A DNA stretch of 64,000 nucleotides. Origin: GCA-2717185 sp964474755. Lineage in GTDB: Bacteria > Pseudomonadota > Alphaproteobacteria > UBA8366 > GCA-2717185. Shown here piece after piece: positions 35,108 through 44,391 of this stretch. Where the stretch lies: contig CAYYUG010000001.1 of assembly GCA_964474755.1 (NCBI GenBank), positions 1 to 64,000 of the forward strand. The letters are read 5' to 3'. Within the stretch, counting starts at the first letter, position 1. Every line of letters starts with the position of its first letter. The notes under the pieces were generated by a model that was not told the DNA's origin, ran no database searches, and saw only the letters and a program-made list of their open reading frames with translations. A program made the translations under genes and the position numbers.

Positions 35108-37057
35108 ATGGACGATATTTCCTTTGACGGCCGTATCCTATTCCTGTCGCAGGATCCGGATATAGTCACCCGCCAGCTCGACGGCGCCGATCTCGACATC
35201 AAAGAAGCCCAGCCGCTGCGCGAAGACATCTCCACCGACGAGATTACGCCGATCCCTGTCTTGGTTCATTACGACCGCGAACTCGGCCGCTATGCTCATG
35301 TCGGCTTTGAGACCGGCGGCCAACAGCCGATCGGCACCGATAGCATCCTGAACGGTGGCTTTTCCGTTATCGTTGGCGGCAAGCGATACGGCAAAGGTTC
35401 ATCGCGCGAGCACAGCCCACAAGCTGAACTTTACTCCGGCATCAAGCTGATCATTGCCGAGAGCTTCGAACGACTGTACCGACAGAATTGCGATAATCTG
35501 GGTCTTTTCACGTCCACAGACTTCGGCCTGATCGACCGTATCCGCGCCGGAGAGGGTATACCACTCGACAATCTTGTCGGAGATCGCGAACCACTGGCAG
35601 CGCAAATCCTGCGCGCAGGGGGACTGCTCGGGTTCGGAAAAGCAATCGCAAAAGGTCTACGCCCCGCTATAGCCGATCCCGACGCGGTAGACGGACCAAA
35701 GACATTGGCGGAAAAAATCGTCGCCCGCCATGCCGTGGTTGCGGACGCGTTAGACTGGGAGCTAAAGCCCGGCACCGCCGGCTTCGTGCGGCCAGACTGG
35801 CGGTATTTCCACGACATTTTCTCGGCGCAATGCGCCCACGCACTACACGAGTTCTACGGACCCGATCTGGACCTACACAAGCCAGAGTCTATTATTTCTT
35901 TCGAGGATCACTATTCCTACGCCCACCGACCCGAGGTAAACACCAAGTATGACCGAATGCCGGATATCCGCCGTATGTCGGCGGGGCATCGATCCTTCTG
36001 GCAGAAATACGGACTGAAAGATCATGGGTACCTGGAAGGCGAGGAAGGCTCCGAGGGCATCTCGCACGCAGTCATGACCGAGTCCTACGCACTGCCTGGA
36101 CAGCTCCTGGCTGGCACTGACTCGCACACGCCACATAATGGTGCACTTGGATGCCTATCCTACGGCGTCGGTAGCACCGACATGGCAAATTCTCTGATGA
36201 CAGGTCTCAACCGTATTTCCATGCCGGAAACGGTCCGTGTCGAGTTGAAAGGCCATATCCCCGCCGGCGTGATGGCAAAGGATATAGTACTCACAGTGCT
36301 AGCTGACGAATTTACAAAGAGTGGCGGTGGCATCGGCAAAGTTTACGAATTCGGCGGCCTCGCGGCGGCTCAACTGCCAGTCGATGAACGGACGACGCTC
36401 ACCAACATGACTGCGGAAATGGGGGGTCTCACCGGCATCTTTGCACCGGACGAACAGACAGTGCGGTTCCTCAAAGAACGGCGCGATGTCGATTTCACCC
36501 TTGAACCCTGGATGAAGAGCGATGTTGGCGCGACCTACGTCCACACAATTGAGATCGATTGCAGCAGTCTGACCCCGATGCTGGCAGCGCCTGGCGACCC
36601 CGGCAACGGCATCCCGCTACCCAGTCTCAATGACCCCGTGCAGGTGCATATCGCCTATGGTGGTTCCTGCACCGCAGGCAAGCGGGCCGATTTTGATGGC
36701 TATCACGAGGTGCTGCGCTGGGCCTCCAACCGTGGGCTGAAGGCCGCCGAAGGGGTAAAACTGTACCTACAGTTCGGCACCATCGCGGTGCGCGACTATT
36801 GTCGGGAGCAAGGCTATATCGACGCATTCGAGAAGGTTGGTGCGGAGATCCTACAACCCGCCTGCGGAGCGTGCGCCGGCTGTGGTCCCGGCCTATCGCT
36901 CGACACGGAGACTGTGACGATAAGCGCCATCAACCGTAATTTTCCCGGTCGCTCCGGCCCCGGCAAAGTTTGGCTGGCGAGCCCCGTCACCGTCGCAGCT
37001 AGCGCCATTGCAGGCGAGATTGTTTCGTTCGACGAGCTGAAAGCGCGGCACGCTTAA
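35108..37057 (+). CDS. Fused aconitase-superfamily hydratase with swivel domain first
   Basis: 649 residues combining both aconitase-family parts in one chain in reversed order. The small swivel domain comes first (SILNGGFSVIVGGKRYGKGSSREHSP at about 80-105, the GSSRE substrate loop) and the large Fe-S domain second, from about 260 (SIISFEDHYSYAHRPE). The large domain has GTDSHTPHNGALGC, and Cys ligands in GGSCTAGKRAD and in CGACAGCGPG at about 586-592. Chemically it should isomerise a 2- or 3-hydroxy-tricarboxylate or dehydrate a related acid, like isopropylmalate isomerase or homoaconitase. No leuB is adjacent. The start at 35108 follows a GGAG 12 bases away. Co-directional with TauD and carboxyltransferase. 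Confidence 0.87.
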   Translation: MDDISFDGRILFLSQDPDIVTRQLDGADLDIKEAQPLREDISTDEITPIPVLVHYDRELGRYAHVGFETGGQQPIGTDSILNGGFSVIVGGKRYGKGSSREHSPQAELYSGIKLIIAESFERLYRQNCDNLGLFTSTDFGLIDRIRAGEGIPLDNLVGDREPLAAQILRAGGLLGFGKAIAKGLRPAIADPDAVDGPKTLAEKIVARHAVVADALDWELKPGTAGFVRPDWRYFHDIFSAQCAHALHEFYGPDLDLHKPESIISFEDHYSYAHRPEVNTKYDRMPDIRRMSAGHRSFWQKYGLKDHGYLEGEEGSEGISHAVMTESYALPGQLLAGTDSHTPHNGALGCLSYGVGSTDMANSLMTGLNRISMPETVRVELKGHIPAGVMAKDIVLTVLADEFTKSGGGIGKVYEFGGLAAAQLPVDERTTLTNMTAEMGGLTGIFAPDEQTVRFLKERRDVDFTLEPWMKSDVGATYVHTIEIDCSSLTPMLAAPGDPGNGIPLPSLNDPVQVHIAYGGSCTAGKRADFDGYHEVLRWASNRGLKAAEGVKLYLQFGTIAVRDYCREQGYIDAFEKVGAEILQPACGACAGCGPGLSLDTETVTISAINRNFPGRSGPGKVWLASPVTVAASAIAGEIVSFDELKARHA

Positions 37058-37203
37058 CGGGATGTATGTCAACATGTTCGAAGGCTTCACGCGAAACCAG
37101 AAAGCGATAAACGGCGTCGAAATCAATTTTGTACTTGAGGAACGGTCCAATGCAGTAGTTGGCGAGCTGCACGCATTCTTCACTTAAATTGGATAGGAGA
37201 TCG

Positions 37204-38058
37204 ATGATGCTGGACAATCCGTCCATCAAGGTAAACACGATCGTCGATAACTTTGTTGGCCGTATCTCGGGCCTCGACCTCTCGGCCGGTGCGGATACGA
37301 AGACCACAGACTTTCTGACCCGCACCCACGCTGATTATCCCGTGCTCGCCATCGAAGGGCAATCGCTCGATACGAGCACATTCAAGGCATTTGGTCGTAT
37401 CTTTGGTAATTTTGAGATCGACCATCACGTCACACAGTTTGCGGTCGAAGGCCATCCTGAATTGGTCTACATGACGAACCGGACAAATGACGGCAAACCA
37501 GACCCGAGCTCCGCTGGGCGTGGCGCTGCGTGGCATACCGATAGTACCTTCAAGGCGCATCCCTGTGCACACACAGTGATGTATGCGATGGAGATGCCCT
37601 CAAAGGGCGCCGGCACCCTATTTGCCGACATGTACCGCGCATACGAGACATTGCCAAAAGACATCAAAGATACGATCGGAGTTTGCGCGGGCAAACACAA
37701 ATTCTCCGCAGGCCCCGCAGAAGGTGGCGTAATTCCGATGACAGAAGAGCAGGACGAGATGCACCCGCCGGTAACCCATCCCATGGTGCGCACTCATCCA
37801 TTGACTGGGCGCAAAGCGCTCTACGTCAATCCTCTTCACGTGTACGGGATCGTCGACATGCCTCAAAAAGAGGCTGCACTCCTCCTTGATCGAATTTTTA
37901 CGCACGCACTCAAACCCGAGTTTCAATATTGCTACAGCTACCGTGTTGGCGACCTAGTCATCTGGGATCAGCGATGCACATGGCACAAAGCGGAAGCCGC
38001 CTATTCCGCAGATGAATACCGCTTGCTGATGCGGGCCAAAATAAGCGCCGCCGTTTGA
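37204..38058 (+). CDS. TauD/TfdA-family 2-oxoglutarate dioxygenase
   Basis: 284 residues. H111 and D113 (AAWHTDSTF) and H261 (CTWHKAEAAY) form the iron site; R273 or R277 (RLLMRAKI) binds 2-oxoglutarate. HPLTGRKALYVNPLH is the conserved TfdA loop. A TTG-initiated extension to 37159 is possible, but ATGATG at 37204 directly follows AGGAGATCG. The stop overlaps the start region of the carboxyltransferase gene (TTGA), so these two are coupled. The gene lies about 145 bases after the aconitase-like gene. Confidence 0.91.
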   Translation: MMLDNPSIKVNTIVDNFVGRISGLDLSAGADTKTTDFLTRTHADYPVLAIEGQSLDTSTFKAFGRIFGNFEIDHHVTQFAVEGHPELVYMTNRTNDGKPDPSSAGRGAAWHTDSTFKAHPCAHTVMYAMEMPSKGAGTLFADMYRAYETLPKDIKDTIGVCAGKHKFSAGPAEGGVIPMTEEQDEMHPPVTHPMVRTHPLTGRKALYVNPLHVYGIVDMPQKEAALLLDRIFTHALKPEFQYCYSYRVGDLVIWDQRCTWHKAEAAYSADEYRLLMRAKISAAV

Positions 38059-39599
38059 TCGTGGACGGCGATGCAGAGAGGGAGCTGCAGCTACAGCGCA
38101 CCGCTGCCACCGATATGGGTGGCGCGGTGCGGATTGAAAAATTGCATGCCACCGGAAAGCTGACAGCACGAGAACGGCTCGACCTTTTGCTCGACCCAGG
38201 CACCTTCGTCGAAATCGGTCAATTGGCGCATAGCCAGCATGAGGATCTACGAGACCGTACGCCTGCGGACGGGATGCTGGCCGGCTCTGGTAAAATTGAT
38301 GGACGAATTGTCTACGTAACGGCAGATGATGCCACCGTGTTAGCCGGAACGCGTGGTCGGGTAGCAGAAGTCAAAAATAAGCGCACACGTGACCTGGCGC
38401 TAAAGCACGAAAAACCATTTATTGCGCTGATGGAGGCGGGCGCGGCGCGCGTTCAGGAAACATATGGTGCGACCGCTGCCGGGCTGGGTCACCGATTTGC
38501 CGATCACTACCGCATGTCAGGCCGCATTCCGCAGGTTGGTGCGGCGCTGGGGCCCTGCTTCGGCGGCCCTTCCTTTACCGCTGCACAATCGGACTTCGTG
38601 CCAATCGTGAAGGGCACCGGCTTTATCGGTATGTCGGGTGCGCCCGTTGTCAAGGTCGGTATCGGCCTCGACGTCAGCAACGAAGAGATCGGTGGCAGCG
38701 AAATAGCGGCAGTCGAAACTGGTCAGGCCGACTATCTGGCCGAGACCGAAGCCGGGTGTATGGCCGCTATTCGCACCTTCCTCTCCTACCTGCCATCAAA
38801 TTGCAATGGGGCACCGCCGCGCACCTCAGCGCGGTCTGCCCCGGTTGACAGCGTCGAAGGACGGGACGCGATAACGCGGCTGGTACCAAAAAATCACCGG
38901 CGAGCATATGACATGCACAAGCTGATCACGCTGCTTGTCGATGGCGGTGACACATTTGAATTAAAACGCGATTACGCTCGAAGCCTGATCACTACCTTCG
39001 CTCGAATGGATGGGCACCCTGTCGGTATCCTGGCCAATCAACCACTTCGCCAGGCCGGAACTATTGACGAGAAAGGCGCGGTGAAAGCCCGACAGTTCAT
39101 CGACCTTTGCGACGCATTTCACATCCCTATAATTTCCCTCATGGACTGTCCGGGTTTTCTGGTCGGACCGGAAATCGAAAAACAGCGTATGTTAAGCCTG
39201 ACCAGCCGGCTGCTAAATGCCATCATCGGCGCGTCGGTACCCTTGGTCACAGTGGTTCTGCGAAAAGCCATAGGCCTCGCCTACATTGCGCTTGGTGGTC
39301 GCGCCGTCGAGCCAGACCTCCTCGTTGCCTGGCCAACCGCACGCTTCGACGTGATGGGTCCTGAAGCTGGCATAGAACTTGTTCATGGTCGCGAGATTGC
39401 AATATCCGATGACCCCGACGGTGCCCGCGACGAGATTCGCAAGCGCATTGAAATGGAATCTAGTGCCTATTCGACGGCTGGAATGGGCCTGATCGACGAT
39501 GTGATCGCTCCAGTAGAAACCCGCGCACGGATCTTGGAGGTCCTGGAACGCTGCCGGTCCAGCCAGCGTTTCGCCTTCAAGCATCGCGTCGACCCATGA
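38055..39599 (+). CDS. Acyl-CoA carboxylase carboxyltransferase (beta) subunit
   Basis: About 514 residues of the carboxyl transferase family (propionyl-/methylcrotonyl-/acetyl-CoA carboxylase beta type). The N-terminal half has KLHATGKLTARERLDLLLDP and AGSGKIDGRIVYVTADD; the C-terminal half has HPVGILANQP, DCPGFLVGPEIEKQ, and the Ala/Gly loops around GLAYIALGGR. It moves a carboxyl group from biotin to an acyl-CoA. Start is uncertain: TTG at 38055 overlaps the TauD stop, and GTG at 38061 is also usable. The biotin carboxylase and carrier needed by this subunit are not adjacent; those at 44388-46173 are nearest but sit with an HMGL-type transferase. Confidence 0.88.
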   Translation: MIVDGDAERELQLQRTAATDMGGAVRIEKLHATGKLTARERLDLLLDPGTFVEIGQLAHSQHEDLRDRTPADGMLAGSGKIDGRIVYVTADDATVLAGTRGRVAEVKNKRTRDLALKHEKPFIALMEAGAARVQETYGATAAGLGHRFADHYRMSGRIPQVGAALGPCFGGPSFTAAQSDFVPIVKGTGFIGMSGAPVVKVGIGLDVSNEEIGGSEIAAVETGQADYLAETEAGCMAAIRTFLSYLPSNCNGAPPRTSARSAPVDSVEGRDAITRLVPKNHRRAYDMHKLITLLVDGGDTFELKRDYARSLITTFARMDGHPVGILANQPLRQAGTIDEKGAVKARQFIDLCDAFHIPIISLMDCPGFLVGPEIEKQRMLSLTSRLLNAIIGASVPLVTVVLRKAIGLAYIALGGRAVEPDLLVAWPTARFDVMGPEAGIELVHGREIAISDDPDGARDEIRKRIEMESSAYSTAGMGLIDDVIAPVETRARILEVLERCRSSQRFAFKHRVDP

Positions 39600-39600
39600 T

Positions 39601-40581
39601 TTAGGCAGCGCCGACCAACCGCTTTACCGCCTCGACGATCGCCGTCGGATCGCCCTTATTTTGACCCGCGATGTCGTGGCCACTGCCATGCGCGACCGAG
39701 GAGAACAGGATCGGACTGCCGATCGACAAGCCGGCAGTCCGGCGCGGTGCCAAAACCTTTGCCGGGATATGTCCCTGGTCGTGTAGCATAACGACGAAGG
39801 CGTCGACCCCCTTGCGCTCCAGCATCGTGTCTGCGCCGACGGGACCTTCCACATCAATGCCGTCCGAGCAAGCATCAGCGATGGCGGGTGCGATTATCTC
39901 GCCATCTTCCTCGCCAAACAGACCATTCTCGCCCGCATGCGGGTTTAGCCCACCGACGACAATTTTCGGCCGTGCGCCAGTCATACGGATCAGCGTATCG
40001 TCCACCGCCCTGATCACTCCACGCACCCGGTCGTAGGTAATCAACTCGATCGAACTACGAACGCTGGAGTGCAGGGTACAGTGGGCGATACGCATGTCGT
40101 CGAAGCACAGCATGAGGAACACATCCTCAGGCGCCAATCCCGTTTCTCCCGCGACGAAAGAGGGATAACCGTCGAACTCGACGCCGGCCGAAGCGATCGC
40201 CTTTTGGTTCTGCGGCGCAGCGACAACAGCTGCGACCTGTCTATCGAGTGCTGCCTTGATGGCTGCCGACGCGCTATCCAGCGACGCGAGACCGTTCTGC
40301 GCGTTAACCGCCCCCAATTTGAAAGGGGCGGAACCAAACTGATTTAGGGCGCAAAGTTTAGGTGCCGACTTATCCCAATCGAATTCGTTAAGAGTAACGC
40401 CAATATCAAAAGCGATATCGATGCCGCAGGCACGCATATGCATATTGAGTGCGGCTGGATCGCCATAGAGAACTGGCCGGCAAATTGCTGCCAGCTCCGG
40501 ACCCATTGCGGCTTTTAGACAGAGTTCTGGGCCGATTCCACCTGGGTCCCCGGTGGCCAGCGCGACAACTGGCAAGCTCAA
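39601..40581 (-). CDS. PdxA/TphB-family dehydrogenase
   Basis: 326 residues of the PdxA family. ATGDPGGIGPEL (9-20) is the N-terminal signature; the divalent-metal His residues are H171 (CTLHSSV), H215 (GLNPHAGENG) and H271 (HDQGHIPAK). PdxA itself oxidises 4-phosphohydroxythreonine in vitamin B6 synthesis, but the same family includes TphB, the dihydrodiol dehydrogenase/decarboxylase of terephthalate degradation. The coupled decarboxylase-like and Rieske genes make the aromatic role more likely here; that is inference from context. The ATG overlaps the upstream stop by four bases. Confidence 0.87.
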   Translation of the reverse strand: MSLPVVALATGDPGGIGPELCLKAAMGPELAAICRPVLYGDPAALNMHMRACGIDIAFDIGVTLNEFDWDKSAPKLCALNQFGSAPFKLGAVNAQNGLASLDSASAAIKAALDRQVAAVVAAPQNQKAIASAGVEFDGYPSFVAGETGLAPEDVFLMLCFDDMRIAHCTLHSSVRSSIELITYDRVRGVIRAVDDTLIRMTGARPKIVVGGLNPHAGENGLFGEEDGEIIAPAIADACSDGIDVEGPVGADTMLERKGVDAFVVMLHDQGHIPAKVLAPRRTAGLSIGSPILFSSVAHGSGHDIAGQNKGDPTAIVEAVKRLVGAA

Positions 40582-41570
40582 ATTACAAAACTTTCAAGAC
40601 ATTCCGGGGCGAACAGTTCCTCGGGCGTTAACAGTCGGTCGGACAGCCCCTGCTCGTGGTGGTATCGCAGAAACACTTCAAGTGTTTCCTTGTTTTCGGC
40701 AAAACCGTATTGCCACCAGTCACGGCCGAAGGTGTCCATAGTGTTCTCCACATGGGCAACCATCCAGGGCAGCATGTATTTCATCGCCGCAGTTTCGAAA
40801 TAATTCTCCCAAGCGCGTCGTTTGGCCTCGACGAAGGCCTTGTAGAGGGCCTGAGCGACCCAACGATGCGCGTTGTAAACGTCGCGCCGGATCACCACCG
40901 TGTGCATAATCGGAAAGATGTTAGTCTCGGCATAATAGTCGCGCTCGACCGCTTCGTAATTCTCAAACAATCGACGGATCGTACCGGGCCTGCTGTCCAT
41001 GGTTGAGGGTTTGCGCGCCGTGTGTAGCGCATCGATCTCGCCGTCCGCCAGCATCTGAGCCAGCGTTTCCGTCGGCCCGATGCGTTGGATGCGGAACTTG
41101 TCCGGCAGTTCAATAGCAATCTTCTCGTCGCGGTTCGGTTCCTCTTCACCACCGCAGTAATAGTCGACCGAGGTTACGTCGACGCCGTAATGATCAGCCA
41201 GAATGCCGCGGATCCACACCGGTGCGGTCATCTGATATTCCGGTGTGCCAATTTTCTTGCCGATTAGATCCTGGGGCGTTTTGATGCCGCTTTTTGTGCT
41301 CACATAAATGCTGGAATGCCGGAACATTCGCGACGGGAAGACGGGGATCGCGATAAAGGGTGCGTCCTGCAGCAGCGATACGGTGTAGGAGCTGAGCGAC
41401 ATCTCCGCAGCGTCGAACTCGCGATAACGCAACATGCGAAAGAAGGTCTCTTCCACGGGGAGCGAATGATAGACGAGATCAATCCCGTCAGGCTGCACGT
41501 TGCCATCCGCTAGTGCGCGGGTGCGGTCGTAATCCCAGCAGGACAGTGCGAGTTTCAGTTTGCTCGCCAT
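40578..41570 (-). CDS. 4,5-dihydroxyphthalate decarboxylase-like protein
   Basis: 330 residues of the periplasmic-binding-protein-like fold used by 4,5-dihydroxyphthalate decarboxylase (Pht5/OphC) and relatives. N-terminal KLALSCWDYDRTRALADG, then PDGIDLVYHSLPVEETFFRM, GKKIGTPEYQMTAPVWIRG and FPIMHTVVIRRD. There is no signal peptide, so it is not an ABC-transporter binding protein but a cytoplasmic enzyme of this fold. Its gene overlaps the PdxA-like gene by four bases and follows the Rieske oxygenase by 14 bases, the same company it keeps in phthalate pathways. Exact substrate not determinable. Confidence 0.85.
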   Translation of the reverse strand: MASKLKLALSCWDYDRTRALADGNVQPDGIDLVYHSLPVEETFFRMLRYREFDAAEMSLSSYTVSLLQDAPFIAIPVFPSRMFRHSSIYVSTKSGIKTPQDLIGKKIGTPEYQMTAPVWIRGILADHYGVDVTSVDYYCGGEEEPNRDEKIAIELPDKFRIQRIGPTETLAQMLADGEIDALHTARKPSTMDSRPGTIRRLFENYEAVERDYYAETNIFPIMHTVVIRRDVYNAHRWVAQALYKAFVEAKRRAWENYFETAAMKYMLPWMVAHVENTMDTFGRDWWQYGFAENKETLEVFLRYHHEQGLSDRLLTPEELFAPECLESFVI

Positions 41571-41584
41571 GCGACTTCTCTCCT

Positions 41585-42868
41585 TTAAACGGTAATGGGG
41601 TCGGTGCCGAGCTCGGCAAACAAGCCGTGCCGCGCTCCTTCGACGAAGTTGGTCTCGTGCGGCAATTCAATAGCTGCCGACCGTACTTTCTGATCCTTGG
41701 CCGCAAGCCCCTTGATTAAGCGCCCATCCTGGTTTGCTTGCTCCGCCCTCATCAATTCCCGACGCGTCGCCACGATGCCAGTATCGGTGAGACAGAGGTT
41801 CTCCTTCGTCCGATCTTGGATCGGTCCCATGCTCTCCTGCAGCGAGGCATCCTGCATGGCGATCCCCTCAACACCACTTGCCAGCCGGCCCGAGGCCTGC
41901 GCCTCCCGGTCGATGAGGTAATCGTTTCGCTTGTTCGCTGCGGGGATGAAGGTACCTGGGACGTAGGCGACATGAATACCTTTACCCTCTGCCATCGCAT
42001 TCCGTTCAGCATCCATGAGGTCGCGTTTGGGGTGATAGTTGATGCTCCAGGCCCAGCAATGATGATCGTCGATCGGCACCCAGGCATGGGCACCCAAGGG
42101 GTGACCAGCGCGCGGCGGGATGATCGTATACCAAGGCATGACCCAGGGCGTAATTCGCCAATAGTAATGCCCTTCCGCACCATTGCGACGAGCACCGATC
42201 AGCAGACCGCCATCGAACGGCTCTACTTCGAAAAGCGGCATCCGATCTTCTTCATTGTACTGGTTGCCGCGGCTGCCTGTGAACAGTGGGTCCTCCTTGA
42301 AGGCGTTACCGTGCAGCCAGGAAACGTGGCTCGAATCAATCCCGCCCTCGAGTGCCTGCAAGTAGTTGCACTCCTGCAGTCGTTTAGAGACAAAGAGCTG
42401 ACCCGGGGACACTTCGGTCCATTCCAAGGCAGGTTCCGATGGACGCTGGTCAGACGGCCCGAGATAGGCCCAAATCACGCCAGCCTTCTCGATGCAAGGG
42501 TAGGATTTCAATTTAATCCGAGCACGCGTCCCCGTGTTGCCTTCTTCCGACGGCAGATCAACGCACTGCCCAGTAACGTCGTACTTCCACCCATGATATG
42601 GACAACGAATACCACACCCCTCGTTACGACCAAACCACAAGGAGACGCCACGATGAGCGCAGAACTCGTCGATCAAGCCCAGTCGCCCTTCCGTATCGCG
42701 GAAAGCGACCAACTTTTCGCCCATCAATGACACTCGCACCGGCGGGCAGTCCGGCTTCGGCAGCTCGCTTGACAGAAGGGTCGGTACCCAAAACCGGCGC
42801 ATCAGATTGCCCATGGGCGTTCCCGCGTCAGTGCCGCACAAATACTGGTTCCTTTCCGCTGACAGCAT
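41585..42868 (-). CDS. Rieske non-haem iron oxygenase, phthalate 4,5-dioxygenase-like
   Basis: 427 residues. The Rieske cluster ligands are C70, H72, C89 and H92 (CAHRGVSLWFGR and RCPYHGWKYD). The catalytic iron site is D178, H181 and H186 (GIDSSHVSWLHG); E174 lies four residues before D178 in this segment. Length and the DSSHVSWLH form match the phthalate 4,5-dioxygenase/aromatic dioxygenase alpha subunits that need only a separate reductase. No reductase gene is adjacent; a Rieske ferredoxin is at 47848. Third gene of the minus operon 45737-39601. Confidence 0.9.
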   Translation of the reverse strand: MLSAERNQYLCGTDAGTPMGNLMRRFWVPTLLSSELPKPDCPPVRVSLMGEKLVAFRDTEGRLGLIDEFCAHRGVSLWFGRNEGCGIRCPYHGWKYDVTGQCVDLPSEEGNTGTRARIKLKSYPCIEKAGVIWAYLGPSDQRPSEPALEWTEVSPGQLFVSKRLQECNYLQALEGGIDSSHVSWLHGNAFKEDPLFTGSRGNQYNEEDRMPLFEVEPFDGGLLIGARRNGAEGHYYWRITPWVMPWYTIIPPRAGHPLGAHAWVPIDDHHCWAWSINYHPKRDLMDAERNAMAEGKGIHVAYVPGTFIPAANKRNDYLIDREAQASGRLASGVEGIAMQDASLQESMGPIQDRTKENLCLTDTGIVATRRELMRAEQANQDGRLIKGLAAKDQKVRSAAIELPHETNFVEGARHGLFAELGTDPITV

Positions 42869-42957
42869 CCGGCGATCTCCCTATCATTTTGACCGGGCTG
42901 AATACTTGGCGATCGGTATAGCCTTGGCAACACGTCCGCAAAAATTATTATATTTGA

Positions 42958-44391
42958 TTAGCCCGTTGCCACTTGCACCGACCGGATGTCCGGGCGCCGT
43001 ACCAATTCGCGTACCAAGGTGCGGAGTGGTCCACCCTCCAGCGGTGATGTCGTGTCGATCGAACCGGCAACCTTCAACGCACAGTATTCTCGAGGAGCGT
43101 AGAAAGCTGCCAGCAGCAGGTCGTCATCGCTAGCAAAGGGGCCACGATCAGCGCGCAATTTATCAAGCGCTGGCGGGACCAATGCACCGGGACGCTCGGA
43201 GACCGGTTCTTTGCCGCGTGCGATCCGGTCAAACAAGTTCGGATCGATTTCGCCAGCAATCTCACCATAGCCGCCGAGCACATAGCGGCGCACTTCATCG
43301 GGTACGCTGGCGTAACGCTCATCGCCCATCACATTCATCACAGCCTGGGTCATAATATATTGCGCGAACGGACTAACGACGATGGGGTAACCCAAGTCGG
43401 CGCGGACCTGGCCCGCCTCCTCCAGAACCGCCTCCAGCTTGTTTCCAATGCCCAGTGTCGAAAGCTGAAACTCCAAATTGGAAATCATTCCGCCGGCAAC
43501 CTGATGATGAAAGTGGAACTCATCATATTCCAACGGCGCGCCGACCGGTTTATCCGCGCCACGCGCAATGACATCGAGACGCGCAGCCACCTCCTCGACG
43601 ATCTCCAGGTCGACCGGCACTTCAAAGCCCCGGCGGCGGCAATTGCGCGTAAAGAGTTCGCTCGGCGGATGCGAGGCTGCATTAGCGAGGATTGAGGTCG
43701 CGGTATGCACCGTTTCGACCCCATGGCTCACTGCCTGCAGCGCAACATAGGGGCCGAGGCCGGATAGACAGTGCGTGTGTAACTGCAGAGGCAGATCGCC
43801 GATCACCCCTTTAATTGCGGGTGCTAAGGTGACGATACGCTCCGGTGTCAGCAACCCGCTCGGATCTTTGATGAATACCCCATCAACGCCAAGGGCGAGT
43901 AGCTGCTTCGCCTTATTAGTGTAGTATTCGTCGGTGTGTACCGGGGAGTGCGTGTATACCAGCCCCGGCACCGTGTACAGCCCCAGCGCCCGCGCCTTCT
44001 TCACTGGAATTTCTAGGTTCCTGATGTCATTTAGCGCATCGTAAGGCGTATGATATCGCATGCCGTTGGCGACAAACCGCTCCGTCGCCAGCTCCACGAC
44101 GTCATCGGCAAAGAATTCAAACGTGAACAGGCTCTGTCCTCGAGTGTGAATGATAAGCGGCGTTTCCGTTATCCACTCGCTGAGGATACGCATGCGCTCC
44201 CACGGATCCTCGTGCAAATAGCGAACACAGACGTCGAACACCGCGCCACCGACCAGATCGATCGCTTCGAAACCAGCGCGGTCCAGCAACGGTGCAACGT
44301 CGCGCATCATTCCCGTGGTCATGCGGGTAGCCCACAGGCATTGATGTGCATCGCGCAAGGTGAGATCGATGAGATTGACCTTCTTGCTCAT
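42958..44391 (-). CDS. HMGL-type carboxyltransferase (pyruvate carboxylase/oxaloacetate decarboxylase alpha-like)
   Basis: 477 residues with a TIM-barrel transferase domain and the conserved PYC/OADA C-terminal region. Metal-binding D14 (TLRDAHQ), carbamylation-type Lys K175 (FIKDPSG) and the HTH metal motif (H205, H207) are present. The residue after HTH, normally Asp, is Cys (HTHCLSG), and ADxA-type residues downstream differ, so substrate choice may be altered. It lacks a fused biotinyl domain, so it should need the separate carrier at 45811. The start overlaps the biotin carboxylase stop by ATGA. Role: transferring CO2 between biotin and a keto or related acid. Confidence 0.87.
   Translation of the reverse strand: MSKKVNLIDLTLRDAHQCLWATRMTTGMMRDVAPLLDRAGFEAIDLVGGAVFDVCVRYLHEDPWERMRILSEWITETPLIIHTRGQSLFTFEFFADDVVELATERFVANGMRYHTPYDALNDIRNLEIPVKKARALGLYTVPGLVYTHSPVHTDEYYTNKAKQLLALGVDGVFIKDPSGLLTPERIVTLAPAIKGVIGDLPLQLHTHCLSGLGPYVALQAVSHGVETVHTATSILANAASHPPSELFTRNCRRRGFEVPVDLEIVEEVAARLDVIARGADKPVGAPLEYDEFHFHHQVAGGMISNLEFQLSTLGIGNKLEAVLEEAGQVRADLGYPIVVSPFAQYIMTQAVMNVMGDERYASVPDEVRRYVLGGYGEIAGEIDPNLFDRIARGKEPVSERPGALVPPALDKLRADRGPFASDDDLLLAAFYAPREYCALKVAGSIDTTSPLEGGPLRTLVRELVRRPDIRSVQVATG

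Noticed and set aside
39601..40581. Vitamin B6 biosynthesis PdxA
   Set aside because: Family match is correct, but coupling to decarboxylase-like and Rieske genes favours the TphB-type role; no other B6 gene is near.
40578..41570. Possible ABC-transporter substrate-binding protein
   Set aside because: The fold is the same, but there is no signal peptide, no permease or ATPase nearby, and the partners are aromatic-ring enzymes, so the decarboxylase-like assignment is better.
41738..42730. 330-codon plus-strand frame opposite the Rieske oxygenase gene
   Set aside because: It is antisense to a clear Rieske protein with complete metal ligands; the frame has no family resemblance and no ribosome-binding site.
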